From Flavobacterium limicola (lineage in GTDB: Bacteria; Bacteroidota; Bacteroidia; Flavobacteriales; Flavobacteriaceae): a stretch of 64,000 nucleotides of DNA. The notes beneath the pieces are model-generated. The model was given only the letters and a program-made list of their open reading frames with translations, made no database searches and had not been told where the DNA came from. Made by a program: the position numbers and the translations under genes. The stretch covers positions 1,488,001-1,552,000 of the forward strand of contig NZ_RBXA01000001.1 of the NCBI RefSeq assembly GCF_003634755.1, in the 5' to 3' direction. Shown here one piece after another: positions 1 to 8,707 of the stretch; position 1 is the first letter of the stretch, and every line of letters begins with the position of its first letter.

Positions 1-2370
1 GCCATACTTGGTTTTGTTGTAATTTCTCTCCTTTATTTTTATCCCGTGTTGCAAGGAAAACAAATTTTCCAGTCTGATATCGTGCAGTACACCGGAATGG
101 CCAAAGAACAAAATGACTTTAGAGCCACGGATGATATCGAACCGTATTGGACTAATTCAGCCTTTGGTGGAATGCCAACGTATCAATTGGGAGCAAAATA
201 CCCACACGATTATATTGGAGCTTTAGATGATGCGTTGCGATTTTTACCGCGCCCAGCAGATTACTTATTTTTGTATTTTCTTGGGTTTTATGGCTTGATG
301 CTCGTTTTAAAAGTGGATCCTTTGAAAGCCTTTTTTGGTGCATTAGCCTTTGGTTTATCTACCTATTTGATTATTATTCTTGGAGTTGGTCATAATGCCA
401 AAGCGCATGCAATTGCGTATATGCCGCTCGTTATTGCCGGATTTATTCTGGTGTTTCAAAAAAAATATATTCTGGGAGGTTTGATTACGCTTTTTGCGAC
501 AGCACTAGAAATCAATGCGAATCACTTCCAAATGACGTATTACTTATTGATTTTCCTATTGATTCTTTCCGCTTATTTTATCTATCAGCAAGTTAAAGAT
601 AAAGAATATAAATCCTTGTTGAATTCGTTTGGAATATTAGCAGCAGCAGGAGTTTTAGCTATTGGTGCCAATGCTACAAATCTATTAGCAACATCTGAAT
701 ATGCTGATTTTAGTATTCGTGGGAAAAGCGAATTGACATTTAATCCAAACGGTTCAAAAAACGAGACTACTTCTTCAATGTCTAAGGACTATATCACGGA
801 GTACAGTTATGGAGTGATGGAAAGTTTTAATCTTATTGCACCCCGACTTTTTGGTGGTTCAAATAATGAGGCTGTTGGCAAAGACAGTAATATGTATGAA
901 TTCATGATAGGTCAGGGAGTTCCAGAAGATCAGGCAACTGATTTTGTTTCGGGAATGCCAACGTATTGGGGAGATCAACCTATTGTGGCCGCTCCTGCAT
1001 ATATTGGAATCGTAGTATTCTTTTTGGCAATTTTGGCTTTATTTATCGATAAACGCAAAATTAAATATGTATTTCTATCCGGTTCAATAGTTGCGTTAGT
1101 TCTTTCGTGGGGTAAAAACTTCCCTATTTTGACCGACTTTTTTATTGATTATGTTCCAATGTATGATAAATTCAGAGCGGTATCATCCATCCAAGTTGTG
1201 TTGGAATTGTGTTTCCCCGTTTTGGCTATTATGGGATTGCAGTCTTTCTTCAAATTGGACAAAAAACTGCAATGGAAAGCATTGTATGAAACGACAATTT
1301 TAGGTTTAGGAATTATTTTGATTTTATTTTTAAGCAAAAGTATGTTCAGCTTTTCAGGAGGAAACGATGCTTATTTTCAAGAAAGTTACGGTCCTGAATT
1401 TGTAAGCGCTCTTAAGCTGGATCGAATGAGTTTGTATAGCGCTGATTTATTGCGTTCAGGCTTTTTTATCGTGTTGACAGCCGGCGTTTTATGGTTGTTC
1501 ATTAAAGATAGATTTGCTCAAAATACTGCCATTATAATTGTAGGTTTATTGATGGTTTCCGATTTATTTTTTGTGGATAAAAAATATGTTTCCGGGAAAG
1601 ATTTTGTAAGCGGAAGTCAAGTTGAAGTGCCTTTTCAAGAGTCGCCTTCGGATACTGAGATTCTAAAAGACACCGCTAATTACCGCGTTTTTGAAGTAGG
1701 CGATATCATGGGGGCAAGAGCTTCTTATTTTCATAAATCTATTGGTGGTTACAGTGCCGTAAGACCTAGAAGAATGCAGCAATTGATTGATTATCAGATT
1801 TCCAAAAATAATATAGAAGTGCTTAATATGCTTAATGTTAAGTATGTTATCCAAAAAGACAAAGAAGGAAAAGAATTCCCAGTATCAAATCCGGATGTTA
1901 ATGGAAATGCATGGTTTGTGAGCCAAGTAAAATTGGTCAATTCTGCTGATGAAGAAATGAAAGCGTTGGATAGTTTGGATTCTAAAAATGTGGCGGTTGT
2001 AAATAGTAAAGATTTTCAAATTAAAAATACGGCTTTCGTCAAAGATAGTTCAGCGACTATAACTTTAGAAAATTACAAACCTAACTACTTGAAATATGTA
2101 TCTAACAATTCAAATGAAGGTTTAGCCGTTTTCTCTGAAATGTATTATGGAAAAGGTTGGAATGCGTATATCGATGGAAAAAGTGTAGATCATATTAGAG
2201 TTGATTACGTTTTAAGAGCTTTAAATGTTCCAGCAGGAAAATACATGATTGAATTCAAGTTTGAACCTCAAGTGATAAAAACTGGAAGCATGATTACGTT
2301 GATAAGTTCCATAGGAATGCTGTTGCTTTTGATTGGTGGAATTTATTTCGAAAGGAAGAAAAAGATTTAA
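1..2370 (+). CDS. YfhO family integral membrane protein (5' end cut by window)
   Basis: The reading frame is open from base 1, so the gene begins upstream; the first visible GTG (base 46) lies inside a hydrophobic helix and is not the real start. About 789 codons are visible. The protein has many membrane segments over its first two thirds, then a soluble region (roughly residues 545-745 counted from base 46), then a last membrane helix ending in a basic tail. This layout fits the YfhO family of large envelope proteins, which are linked to glycosyl transfer in other bacteria; the substrate here is unknown. The next two genes on the same strand are a glycosyltransferase and a flippase, which supports a role in surface glycan assembly (inference). 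Confidence 0.8.
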   Translation, partial: AILGFVVISLLYFYPVLQGKQIFQSDIVQYTGMAKEQNDFRATDDIEPYWTNSAFGGMPTYQLGAKYPHDYIGALDDALRFLPRPADYLFLYFLGFYGLMLVLKVDPLKAFFGALAFGLSTYLIIILGVGHNAKAHAIAYMPLVIAGFILVFQKKYILGGLITLFATALEINANHFQMTYYLLIFLLILSAYFIYQQVKDKEYKSLLNSFGILAAAGVLAIGANATNLLATSEYADFSIRGKSELTFNPNGSKNETTSSMSKDYITEYSYGVMESFNLIAPRLFGGSNNEAVGKDSNMYEFMIGQGVPEDQATDFVSGMPTYWGDQPIVAAPAYIGIVVFFLAILALFIDKRKIKYVFLSGSIVALVLSWGKNFPILTDFFIDYVPMYDKFRAVSSIQVVLELCFPVLAIMGLQSFFKLDKKLQWKALYETTILGLGIILILFLSKSMFSFSGGNDAYFQESYGPEFVSALKLDRMSLYSADLLRSGFFIVLTAGVLWLFIKDRFAQNTAIIIVGLLMVSDLFFVDKKYVSGKDFVSGSQVEVPFQESPSDTEILKDTANYRVFEVGDIMGARASYFHKSIGGYSAVRPRRMQQLIDYQISKNNIEVLNMLNVKYVIQKDKEGKEFPVSNPDVNGNAWFVSQVKLVNSADEEMKALDSLDSKNVAVVNSKDFQIKNTAFVKDSSATITLENYKPNYLKYVSNNSNEGLAVFSEMYYGKGWNAYIDGKSVDHIRVDYVLRALNVPAGKYMIEFKFEPQVIKTGSMITLISSIGMLLLLIGGIYFERKKKI

Positions 2371-2428
2371 TATTGTTGATTAACGAATTTTGATTTTAGA
2401 TTTTAAATTATCGTATTAAAACAAATCC

Positions 2429-3718
2429 TTGAACTTGAAACCGAAGAAAATTTTAATAATTACCTATTATTGGCCACCGGCTGGCGGACCAGGCGTGCAG
2501 CGTTGGCTTAAGTTTGTAAAGTATTTGCCAGACTTTGGCGTTCAGCCTATTGTTTATATTCCGGAGAATCCAACGTATCCCATTGTTGATGAAAATTTGG
2601 TTAAAGAAGTTTCGGATAAAGCAATTATTCTGAAACATAAAATTTTTGAACCGTATCAATTGGCTTCTTTTCTTTCGAAAAACAAAACCAAAAAAATCAG
2701 TTCAGGAATTATTCCAAATCAGAAAAAGCAATCTTTTCTGGACAAAACCTTTCTTTGGATTCGCGGGAATCTTTTTATTCCCGATGCGCGCGTTTTTTGG
2801 GTAAAACCATCGGTTGCTTATCTGGAGAAATACATTGTTGAAAATAATATTGATACCATTGTAACTTCCGGACCACCACACAGTCTGCATCTTATTGGAT
2901 TAGAATTAAAACAAAAATTAAATCTGAAATGGTTTGCCGATTTTCGTGATCCGTGGACCACTATTGGCTATCACAAATCCTTGCGACTATCGAGTTTCGC
3001 TGCCAAGAAACACAAAGCATTAGAGCATCAGGTTTTGAATACAGCCGATACAATTATAGTCACGAGTAAAACCACTAAAACGGAATTTCAAGCGATTACC
3101 ACAAAACCTATTGCGGTAATAACGAATGGTTATGATACGGAGCAAGTCGAAAAACAAACTTTAGACACTAAATTTAGCTTGGCACATATTGGTTCTTTTC
3201 TTTCTGAGAGAAATCCTTTGATTTTATGGGAAAGTTTAATTGAATTGCTACATGAGATTCCTGATTTCAAATCGCATTTGGAAGTGAAATTAATCGGAGC
3301 AGTCAGTCAAGAAGTTTTGGAAACAATTACTCAATTTGGCCTTGATTCCTATTTGAATAATTTGGGGTATGTTTCCCATTCGGAAGCGATTGTACACCAA
3401 AGAAAGTCGCAGGTTTTGTTGCTTATCGAAATCAATTCTGAAGATACTAAAAGTATTATCCCTGGGAAATTATTCGAATATATGGTTTCAAACCGGCCTA
3501 TTATTGCGATTGGTCCTAAGGGATCTGATTTTGCCGAAATCATAACAGAAACCAACACAGGTGTATTTTTTGATTATTCAGAGAAAATGAAACTTAAAAG
3601 TGTAATTTTGGATTTTTATAATCAGTTTTTGGAGGGGAAATTACAAGTAAATGGAGTTGGATTACAACGCTATTCCAGAAAAAACCTCACGAAAGAATTG
3701 GTACAATTAATCCAATAA
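2429..3718 (+). CDS. Glycosyltransferase, GT4-like (GT-B fold)
   Basis: The protein is 429 aa and soluble, and should transfer a sugar from a nucleotide donor to a cell-surface glycan acceptor. The N-terminus carries the YYWPPAGGPGVQRW glycine-rich segment typical of GT-B acceptor domains. The C-terminal half has the GKLFEYMVSNRP donor-site region (about residues 345-360) seen in GT4 enzymes. No ATG is available: an in-frame stop lies at 2417-2419, so translation must begin at TTG 2429 or TTG 2435. It lies 58 bases after the YfhO-like gene and 48 bases before a flippase, suggesting one transcription unit. Donor and acceptor cannot be read from sequence. Confidence 0.85.
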   Translation: MNLKPKKILIITYYWPPAGGPGVQRWLKFVKYLPDFGVQPIVYIPENPTYPIVDENLVKEVSDKAIILKHKIFEPYQLASFLSKNKTKKISSGIIPNQKKQSFLDKTFLWIRGNLFIPDARVFWVKPSVAYLEKYIVENNIDTIVTSGPPHSLHLIGLELKQKLNLKWFADFRDPWTTIGYHKSLRLSSFAAKKHKALEHQVLNTADTIIVTSKTTKTEFQAITTKPIAVITNGYDTEQVEKQTLDTKFSLAHIGSFLSERNPLILWESLIELLHEIPDFKSHLEVKLIGAVSQEVLETITQFGLDSYLNNLGYVSHSEAIVHQRKSQVLLLIEINSEDTKSIIPGKLFEYMVSNRPIIAIGPKGSDFAEIITETNTGVFFDYSEKMKLKSVILDFYNQFLEGKLQVNGVGLQRYSRKNLTKELVQLIQ

Positions 3719-3766
3719 AAAGTAGAAGTTCAATCTACTGTTAACCTTAAACATTCAACTCCTAAA

Positions 3767-5227
3767 ATGGGAATAGTATTAAATCAATCCTTAAAGAATA
3801 CGATAATTACCTATTTGGGTTTTGGAATAGGGGCAATTAACACGCTTTATTTATATCCTTTTTTTTTAGGAACAGTATTTTATGCTTTAACAAACTATAT
3901 ACTTTCTTGGGCAAATATTATTATGCCTCTATTGGCGTTTGGGATGCAAAATACTTTGGTGAAATTTTATACGCAGTATAAAACGGAAGAAGAACGCTCT
4001 CAGTTTTTATCATTTACAGTGCTAATCCCTTTATTATTGTGTATTCCTTTAGGATTAATTGGTTTATTCTTTTTTGAACCCATTTCATTATACTTGAGTA
4101 AAGAAAATCCTGTGGTTAAGGATTATTTATGGCTTATTCCATTTATAGGGCTGAGTATGGCTTATTTCGAAATTTTTTATGCTTGGGCAAGAGTTCACAT
4201 GCATTCTGTTTTTGGGAATTTTGTTAAAGAGGTTGGACTTAGATTGTTTTCTTTATTTGCCTTAATAGGAGTTTATTACAAATGGATTACTGTTGTAGAA
4301 TTTATTTATGTTACAGCTATTATTTATTTTCTGGCTTTTATTATCACGATGTTTTATGCTTTCCGAATAAAAAAACCTGTTTTTCAGTTCTCCATTCCTC
4401 AAAATGTGAAAGATGTTTTAGTATATACTTTTTTCATTATTTTATCAGGTAGTGTAGCGGTTATGTTGCTGGATATTGATAAGATTATGCTGAATCAATA
4501 TATTAAAATCGAGAATATTGCCTATTATTCAGTTGCGACTTATATCGCTTCTGTTATTGCTGTTCCCAGTCGTGCAATGCATCAGATTACATATCCCATA
4601 ACGGCTAAATTGATGCATGAGAATAAACATGATGAATTAAATGATTTGTACAAAAAGACTTCTATAAATCTGCAAGTTGTTGGAGGTTTTGTGATGTTGT
4701 GTATTTTTATTAATATCAATCAGTTATATGTAATGGTTCCAAAAGAATATAGTGGAGGAATTCTTGTGGTATTTTTGATTGGTATATCTAAATATTTTGA
4801 TTTGATTTTAGGAAACAATAATGCTATCATTTTCAATTCAAAATATTATCGAATGGTTTTGTTTTTAGGATTATTGCTTGTTTTTTTGACAGTAGGATTA
4901 AACATGTTTTTTATTCCAAGGTATGCCATAACAGGAACTGCAGTAGCTACTTTATTATCTATAACTTTATACAGTTTGGCTAAATTACTTTTTGTTGTCA
5001 AACGAATGCATTTGTATCCATTTACAAATCAGACATTGTATTCTCTTGGAATTACTTTTGGAATATTTTTGGTATTTTATTTTTGGGAATTTCCTTTTAG
5101 CCCAATAATTAGTATTGGATTAAAATCAATTTTGGTTACCCTTTTGTATGTCTATATCAATTACAAATTTGTTATTTCTGTCGAAATCAATCAAGCTATT
5201 GATGTTATTTTGAAAAAATTGAAATAA
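3767..5227 (+). CDS. Polysaccharide flippase (MOP superfamily, Wzx-like)
   Basis: The 486 aa protein is hydrophobic throughout, with about 12-14 membrane helices and short loops, the length and layout of polysaccharide biosynthesis/oligosaccharide flippase proteins. Such proteins move lipid-linked glycans across the inner membrane. The ATG at 3767 directly precedes the first amphipathic segment and needs no correction. Position after a glycosyltransferase supports a glycan role. The specific substrate is not deducible. Its codon use is somewhat richer in A/T than that of the housekeeping genes nearby, as is common for surface-glycan genes. Confidence 0.85.
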   Translation: MGIVLNQSLKNTIITYLGFGIGAINTLYLYPFFLGTVFYALTNYILSWANIIMPLLAFGMQNTLVKFYTQYKTEEERSQFLSFTVLIPLLLCIPLGLIGLFFFEPISLYLSKENPVVKDYLWLIPFIGLSMAYFEIFYAWARVHMHSVFGNFVKEVGLRLFSLFALIGVYYKWITVVEFIYVTAIIYFLAFIITMFYAFRIKKPVFQFSIPQNVKDVLVYTFFIILSGSVAVMLLDIDKIMLNQYIKIENIAYYSVATYIASVIAVPSRAMHQITYPITAKLMHENKHDELNDLYKKTSINLQVVGGFVMLCIFININQLYVMVPKEYSGGILVVFLIGISKYFDLILGNNNAIIFNSKYYRMVLFLGLLLVFLTVGLNMFFIPRYAITGTAVATLLSITLYSLAKLLFVVKRMHLYPFTNQTLYSLGITFGIFLVFYFWEFPFSPIISIGLKSILVTLLYVYINYKFVISVEINQAIDVILKKLK

Positions 5228-5331
5228 CTTTTGGATTAGTTTTTCAACAAATATTTTAAATCGGTTTTCTTTATATTTTCTGTTGATTTTCAGTTTCTAA
5301 TATCAAAAAGTAAATATCACTAAAAGTGGGT

Positions 5332-5363
5332 ATTGTAAGATTTCCAAAATGCTGCTATTTTTG
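5332..5363 (+). promoter_or_regulatory. Candidate Bacteroidota sigma-A promoter for the 101 aa protein gene
   Basis: ATTG at 5332-5335 (weak -33 element) is followed after 20 bases by TATTTTTG at 5356-5363, a full match to the TAnnTTTG -7 element. It lies about 55 bases upstream of the ATG at 5417. Confidence 0.5.
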
Positions 5364-5416
5364 CAATTATTATTTAAATTCAATTATCGGAATAAAAGCT
5401 AAGATAATTTACCCCA

Positions 5417-5722
5417 ATGATTATGAAAAGCAAAACCTTCACAAGTGATGACAATATGATTAAATTTTCATCTATTCTAGATGATAAAACCAGTGATGGA
5501 TTTGTAGTTTTAGAACGAAACGATAAGTTGCCTTATGCTGTTTTATTGAAAAAAAGACAAAAGGTCGATCATGTTTTCAATTTTTGTATCTTTTGTGTTA
5601 CTCTTGGGCTCTGGTCTGTAGCTTGGATTTACATTACACAGGTTTCTTCCAAAGCTAAAAAAATATTAATAGCAATTGATGAAGACGGAAATGCTTTTGA
5701 AGAAAATTGTTATATGGGGTAA
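5417..5722 (+). CDS. Small membrane protein of unknown function
   Basis: I do not recognise this 101 aa protein. The N-terminal half is soluble. One hydrophobic segment lies at about residues 53-76, followed by a short soluble tail ending near ENCYMG. Starts are possible at ATG 5417 or ATG 5423 (third codon). A plausible promoter lies upstream. The gene converges on uvrA with only three bases between the two stop codons, and no hairpin separates them. It is probably a single-pass or hairpin membrane protein; no function is proposed. Confidence 0.6.
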   Translation: MIMKSKTFTSDDNMIKFSSILDDKTSDGFVVLERNDKLPYAVLLKKRQKVDHVFNFCIFCVTLGLWSVAWIYITQVSSKAKKILIAIDEDGNAFEENCYMG

Positions 5723-5725
5723 TAT

Positions 5726-8521
5726 TTATAATTTATCCTTTAAATATTTTCCTGTAACAGATTCCTTTATTTTTACAACCTGTTCCGGAGTTCCTACAGC
5801 AAGCAATTTTCCTCCGTTTTCTCCTCCTTCAGGTCCTAAATCAATAATCCAATCCGCACATTTTATCAAATCAAGGTTGTGTTCGATAACAATAATCGAA
5901 TGTCCTTTGTCTATTAATGCATCAAAGGAAGCCAGTAGTTTCTTGATGTCATGAAAATGCAATCCGGTTGTTGGTTCGTCAAAAACAAATAAAGCTTTGT
6001 CTTTTGTTGCTCCTTTCACTAGGAATGAAGCTAGTTTTATACGCTGCGCTTCTCCTCCGGAAAGGGTAGAAGAAGACTGTCCCAACTGAACATAACCCAA
6101 TCCTACATCTTGCAACGGCTGCAGTTTCTGGGTGATTTTAGTCTGTTTATTTTCTATAAAAAACGCAATAGCATCATCAATAGTCATCGTAAGAATATCG
6201 TGAATGTTTTTGCCTTCAAAAGCGACTTCCAGTACTTCTTTCTTAAAGCGTTTCCCATTGCAGGTTTCACAAGGTAATTGCACATCGGCCATGAAAACCA
6301 TTTCCACGTTTATAGATCCTTCTCCTTTGCAGGTTTCACATCTTCCACCATCAACATTAAAAGAGAAATGTTTGGCTTGATAGCCTCTTATTTTTGATAA
6401 TTTTTCCTTGGCATACAATTCCCGAATATCGTCATACGCTTTAATATAGGTCACAGGATTAGAACGGGAACTTCTTCCTATTGGGTTTTGATCTACGTAT
6501 TCTATATGTTTAATTTGTGAAAAAGAACCAGTCATTTCAGTAAACTGTCCTGCTTTTTCACCTACATTTTCCAGTTTTTTCTGCATGGCCGGAAAAAGGA
6601 TTTTCTTTACCAATGTACTTTTTCCACTTCCAGAAACTCCGGTAATTACCGTTAATACATCCAATGGAAAAGTAACATCAATATTTTGAAGATTATTTTC
6701 TCTAGCTCCTTTTATTTCAATAAAATTCTTAAATAATCTACGCTTTTTAGGTACGGTAATTTCTAAATCTCCGTTCAAATATTGAGCAGTAAGTGAAGTT
6801 GATTTTAATATCTCGTCGTAGGTTCCTTGAGCGACTAAATTCCCGCCTAAAGTTCCTGCTTCCGGACCAATATCTATAATCATATCAGCGGCTTTCATAA
6901 TATCTTCATCGTGTTCTACCACGATAACCGTGTTTCCTAAATCACGTAAGGAAAGCAATACTTTTATTAGGCGTTCTGTATCTTTTGGGTGTAAACCAAT
7001 ACTTGGCTCATCCAAAATATACATAGAACCAACTAAACTGCTTCCAAGTGAAGTTGCTAAGTTGATGCGTTGCGATTCTCCACCGGAAAGTGTTGCTGAA
7101 TTCCTGTTTAATGTCAGATAATCCAATCCTACTTCGGTTAAAAAGGACAAACGGTTGTTAATTTCCACTAATAATCGTTTGGCAATTTGTTTTTCATATA
7201 CATCTAAATCAATGTTTTTGAAAAAGGTAACCAAATGTTTGATAGGCAAATCAACTAAATCAGAAACTGTTTTTTCATTTATTTTTACGTAGGAAGCTTC
7301 AATTCTCAGACGCTTTCCTTTACAGGAATGACATTTGGTTTTGCCTCTGTAACGCGAAAGCATGACTCTATTTTGGATTTTATAATTCTTTTCCTCTAGT
7401 TCTTTGAAAAAATCATTTAATCCTTGAAAATAGGTATTTCCATTCCAGATTAATTCTTTTTGGTCTTCAGATAATTGATAGTAGGGTTTGTGAATTGGGA
7501 AATCAAATTTGTAAGCGTTATTTACTAATTCGTCTCTAAACCAACTCATGCTTTCGCCTCTCCAAGGGAAAATTGCATTTTCAAAAACGGATAAAGTGGT
7601 ATTTGGAACGACTAATTCAGCGTCAATTCCTATAATATTTCCATAGCCTTCGCAAACGGGACACGCTCCATAAGGATTGTTGAAACTGAATAAATGAACA
7701 TTTGGTTCTAGAAACGTAATACCGTCTAATTCAAAATTATTAGAATAGGAATACTTTTTATCAGAGTTCAATTCCTGTAAATGGCAAATTCCCTTCCCTT
7801 CAAAGAAAGCAGTTTGCACCGCATCAGCCAACCTATTATAAAATTCTTCTTCGCCTGATGTATCGTGATTAATGACAATTCTGTCAATGATTAGAAAAAT
7901 TTCTTTTTTATCTAAAGCATCCGGTAAATCATCTAAACGAACCATTTCATTATTTACCAATATTCGGGCAAATCCTTGTTGTAAAAGTACTTTCAGTTTG
8001 TCTTCCAGTTTTCGTCCTTCTTCCAAATGAATCGGGGCAAGAAGTAGCCATTTACTGTCTAATTCAAACGTTTTTACATCGGAAACCACGTCGGTAACCG
8101 TATTTTTTTTGACTTCACGACCGGAAATAGGAGAATAAGTACGTCCTATTCTGGCAAAAAGCAATTTTACATAATCGTATATTTCTGTTGAGGTTCCTAC
8201 CGTAGAACGGGCGTTTGTGGTATTCACCTTTTGTTCGATGGCAATCGCAGGAGCAATTCCTTTGATGTATTCCACTTTTGGTTTGTCCAATCGTCCAAGA
8301 AATTGTCTCGCATAGGAAGATAAGCTTTCTACATAACGACGCTGCCCTTCGGCATATAAAGTATCAAAAGCCAAACTCGATTTGCCGGAACCCGAAAGTC
8401 CTGTGATAACCACTAATTTATTTCGGGGAATGGCTACATCTACATTTTTTAAGTTATGTACTTGTGCGCCTTTTATGATGATATTTTTCTTTGGATCTAA
8501 TTTAGAAAGGTCAACTTGCAT
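5726..8521 (-). CDS. uvrA: Excinuclease ABC subunit A (UvrA)
   Basis: UvrA is the DNA-damage recognition ATPase of nucleotide excision repair, acting in the cytoplasm as a dimer with UvrB. The 931 aa product carries two ABC ATPase units: Walker A GLSGSGKS at 41-48 and GVSGSGKS near 628, with signature motifs LSGGESQRI and LSGGEAQRI. It also has the zinc-binding CxxC pairs ([33 protein letters not shown]). The length is normal for the family. I place the start at the ATG at 8519-8521 (MQVDLSK); an upstream in-frame ATG would add ten hydrophobic residues not typical of UvrA. Confidence 0.98.
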   Translation of the reverse strand: MQVDLSKLDPKKNIIIKGAQVHNLKNVDVAIPRNKLVVITGLSGSGKSSLAFDTLYAEGQRRYVESLSSYARQFLGRLDKPKVEYIKGIAPAIAIEQKVNTTNARSTVGTSTEIYDYVKLLFARIGRTYSPISGREVKKNTVTDVVSDVKTFELDSKWLLLAPIHLEEGRKLEDKLKVLLQQGFARILVNNEMVRLDDLPDALDKKEIFLIIDRIVINHDTSGEEEFYNRLADAVQTAFFEGKGICHLQELNSDKKYSYSNNFELDGITFLEPNVHLFSFNNPYGACPVCEGYGNIIGIDAELVVPNTTLSVFENAIFPWRGESMSWFRDELVNNAYKFDFPIHKPYYQLSEDQKELIWNGNTYFQGLNDFFKELEEKNYKIQNRVMLSRYRGKTKCHSCKGKRLRIEASYVKINEKTVSDLVDLPIKHLVTFFKNIDLDVYEKQIAKRLLVEINNRLSFLTEVGLDYLTLNRNSATLSGGESQRINLATSLGSSLVGSMYILDEPSIGLHPKDTERLIKVLLSLRDLGNTVIVVEHDEDIMKAADMIIDIGPEAGTLGGNLVAQGTYDEILKSTSLTAQYLNGDLEITVPKKRRLFKNFIEIKGARENNLQNIDVTFPLDVLTVITGVSGSGKSTLVKKILFPAMQKKLENVGEKAGQFTEMTGSFSQIKHIEYVDQNPIGRSSRSNPVTYIKAYDDIRELYAKEKLSKIRGYQAKHFSFNVDGGRCETCKGEGSINVEMVFMADVQLPCETCNGKRFKKEVLEVAFEGKNIHDILTMTIDDAIAFFIENKQTKITQKLQPLQDVGLGYVQLGQSSSTLSGGEAQRIKLASFLVKGATKDKALFVFDEPTTGLHFHDIKKLLASFDALIDKGHSIIVIEHNLDLIKCADWIIDLGPEGGENGGKLLAVGTPEQVVKIKESVTGKYLKDKL

Positions 8522-8538
8522 AAAAATGATAATTTTTA

Positions 8539-8546
8539 CAAAAGTA
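8539..8546 (-). promoter_or_regulatory. Candidate -7 element for uvrA
   Basis: CAAAAGTA on the plus strand reads TACTTTTG on the minus strand, a full TAnnTTTG match 18 bases before the uvrA start codon. I see no clear -33 TTTG at the right distance, so support is partial. Confidence 0.35.
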
Positions 8547-8707
8547 ATCAATTTTCAACTGACTAAAAGGATTCAACAAGTCACAAATAATCATTAAAAG
8601 TGTGGTTTAAAAGTGATTTTCATCCTTGTATAGTTTTTATGTTTTCTATCACCAAAAAAAATAGTATTTTTAAGATTATTTTTGAAAAAATTAATTTCAC
8701 CATACCA

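Noticed and set aside
46..48. GTG at base 46 as the start of the YfhO-like gene
   Set aside because: The frame is open to base 1 and the residues before it continue a membrane helix; the true start lies outside the window.
5676..5954. 92 aa plus-strand ORF
   Set aside because: It lies antisense over the 3' end of uvrA and overlaps the preceding gene; no coding character of its own.
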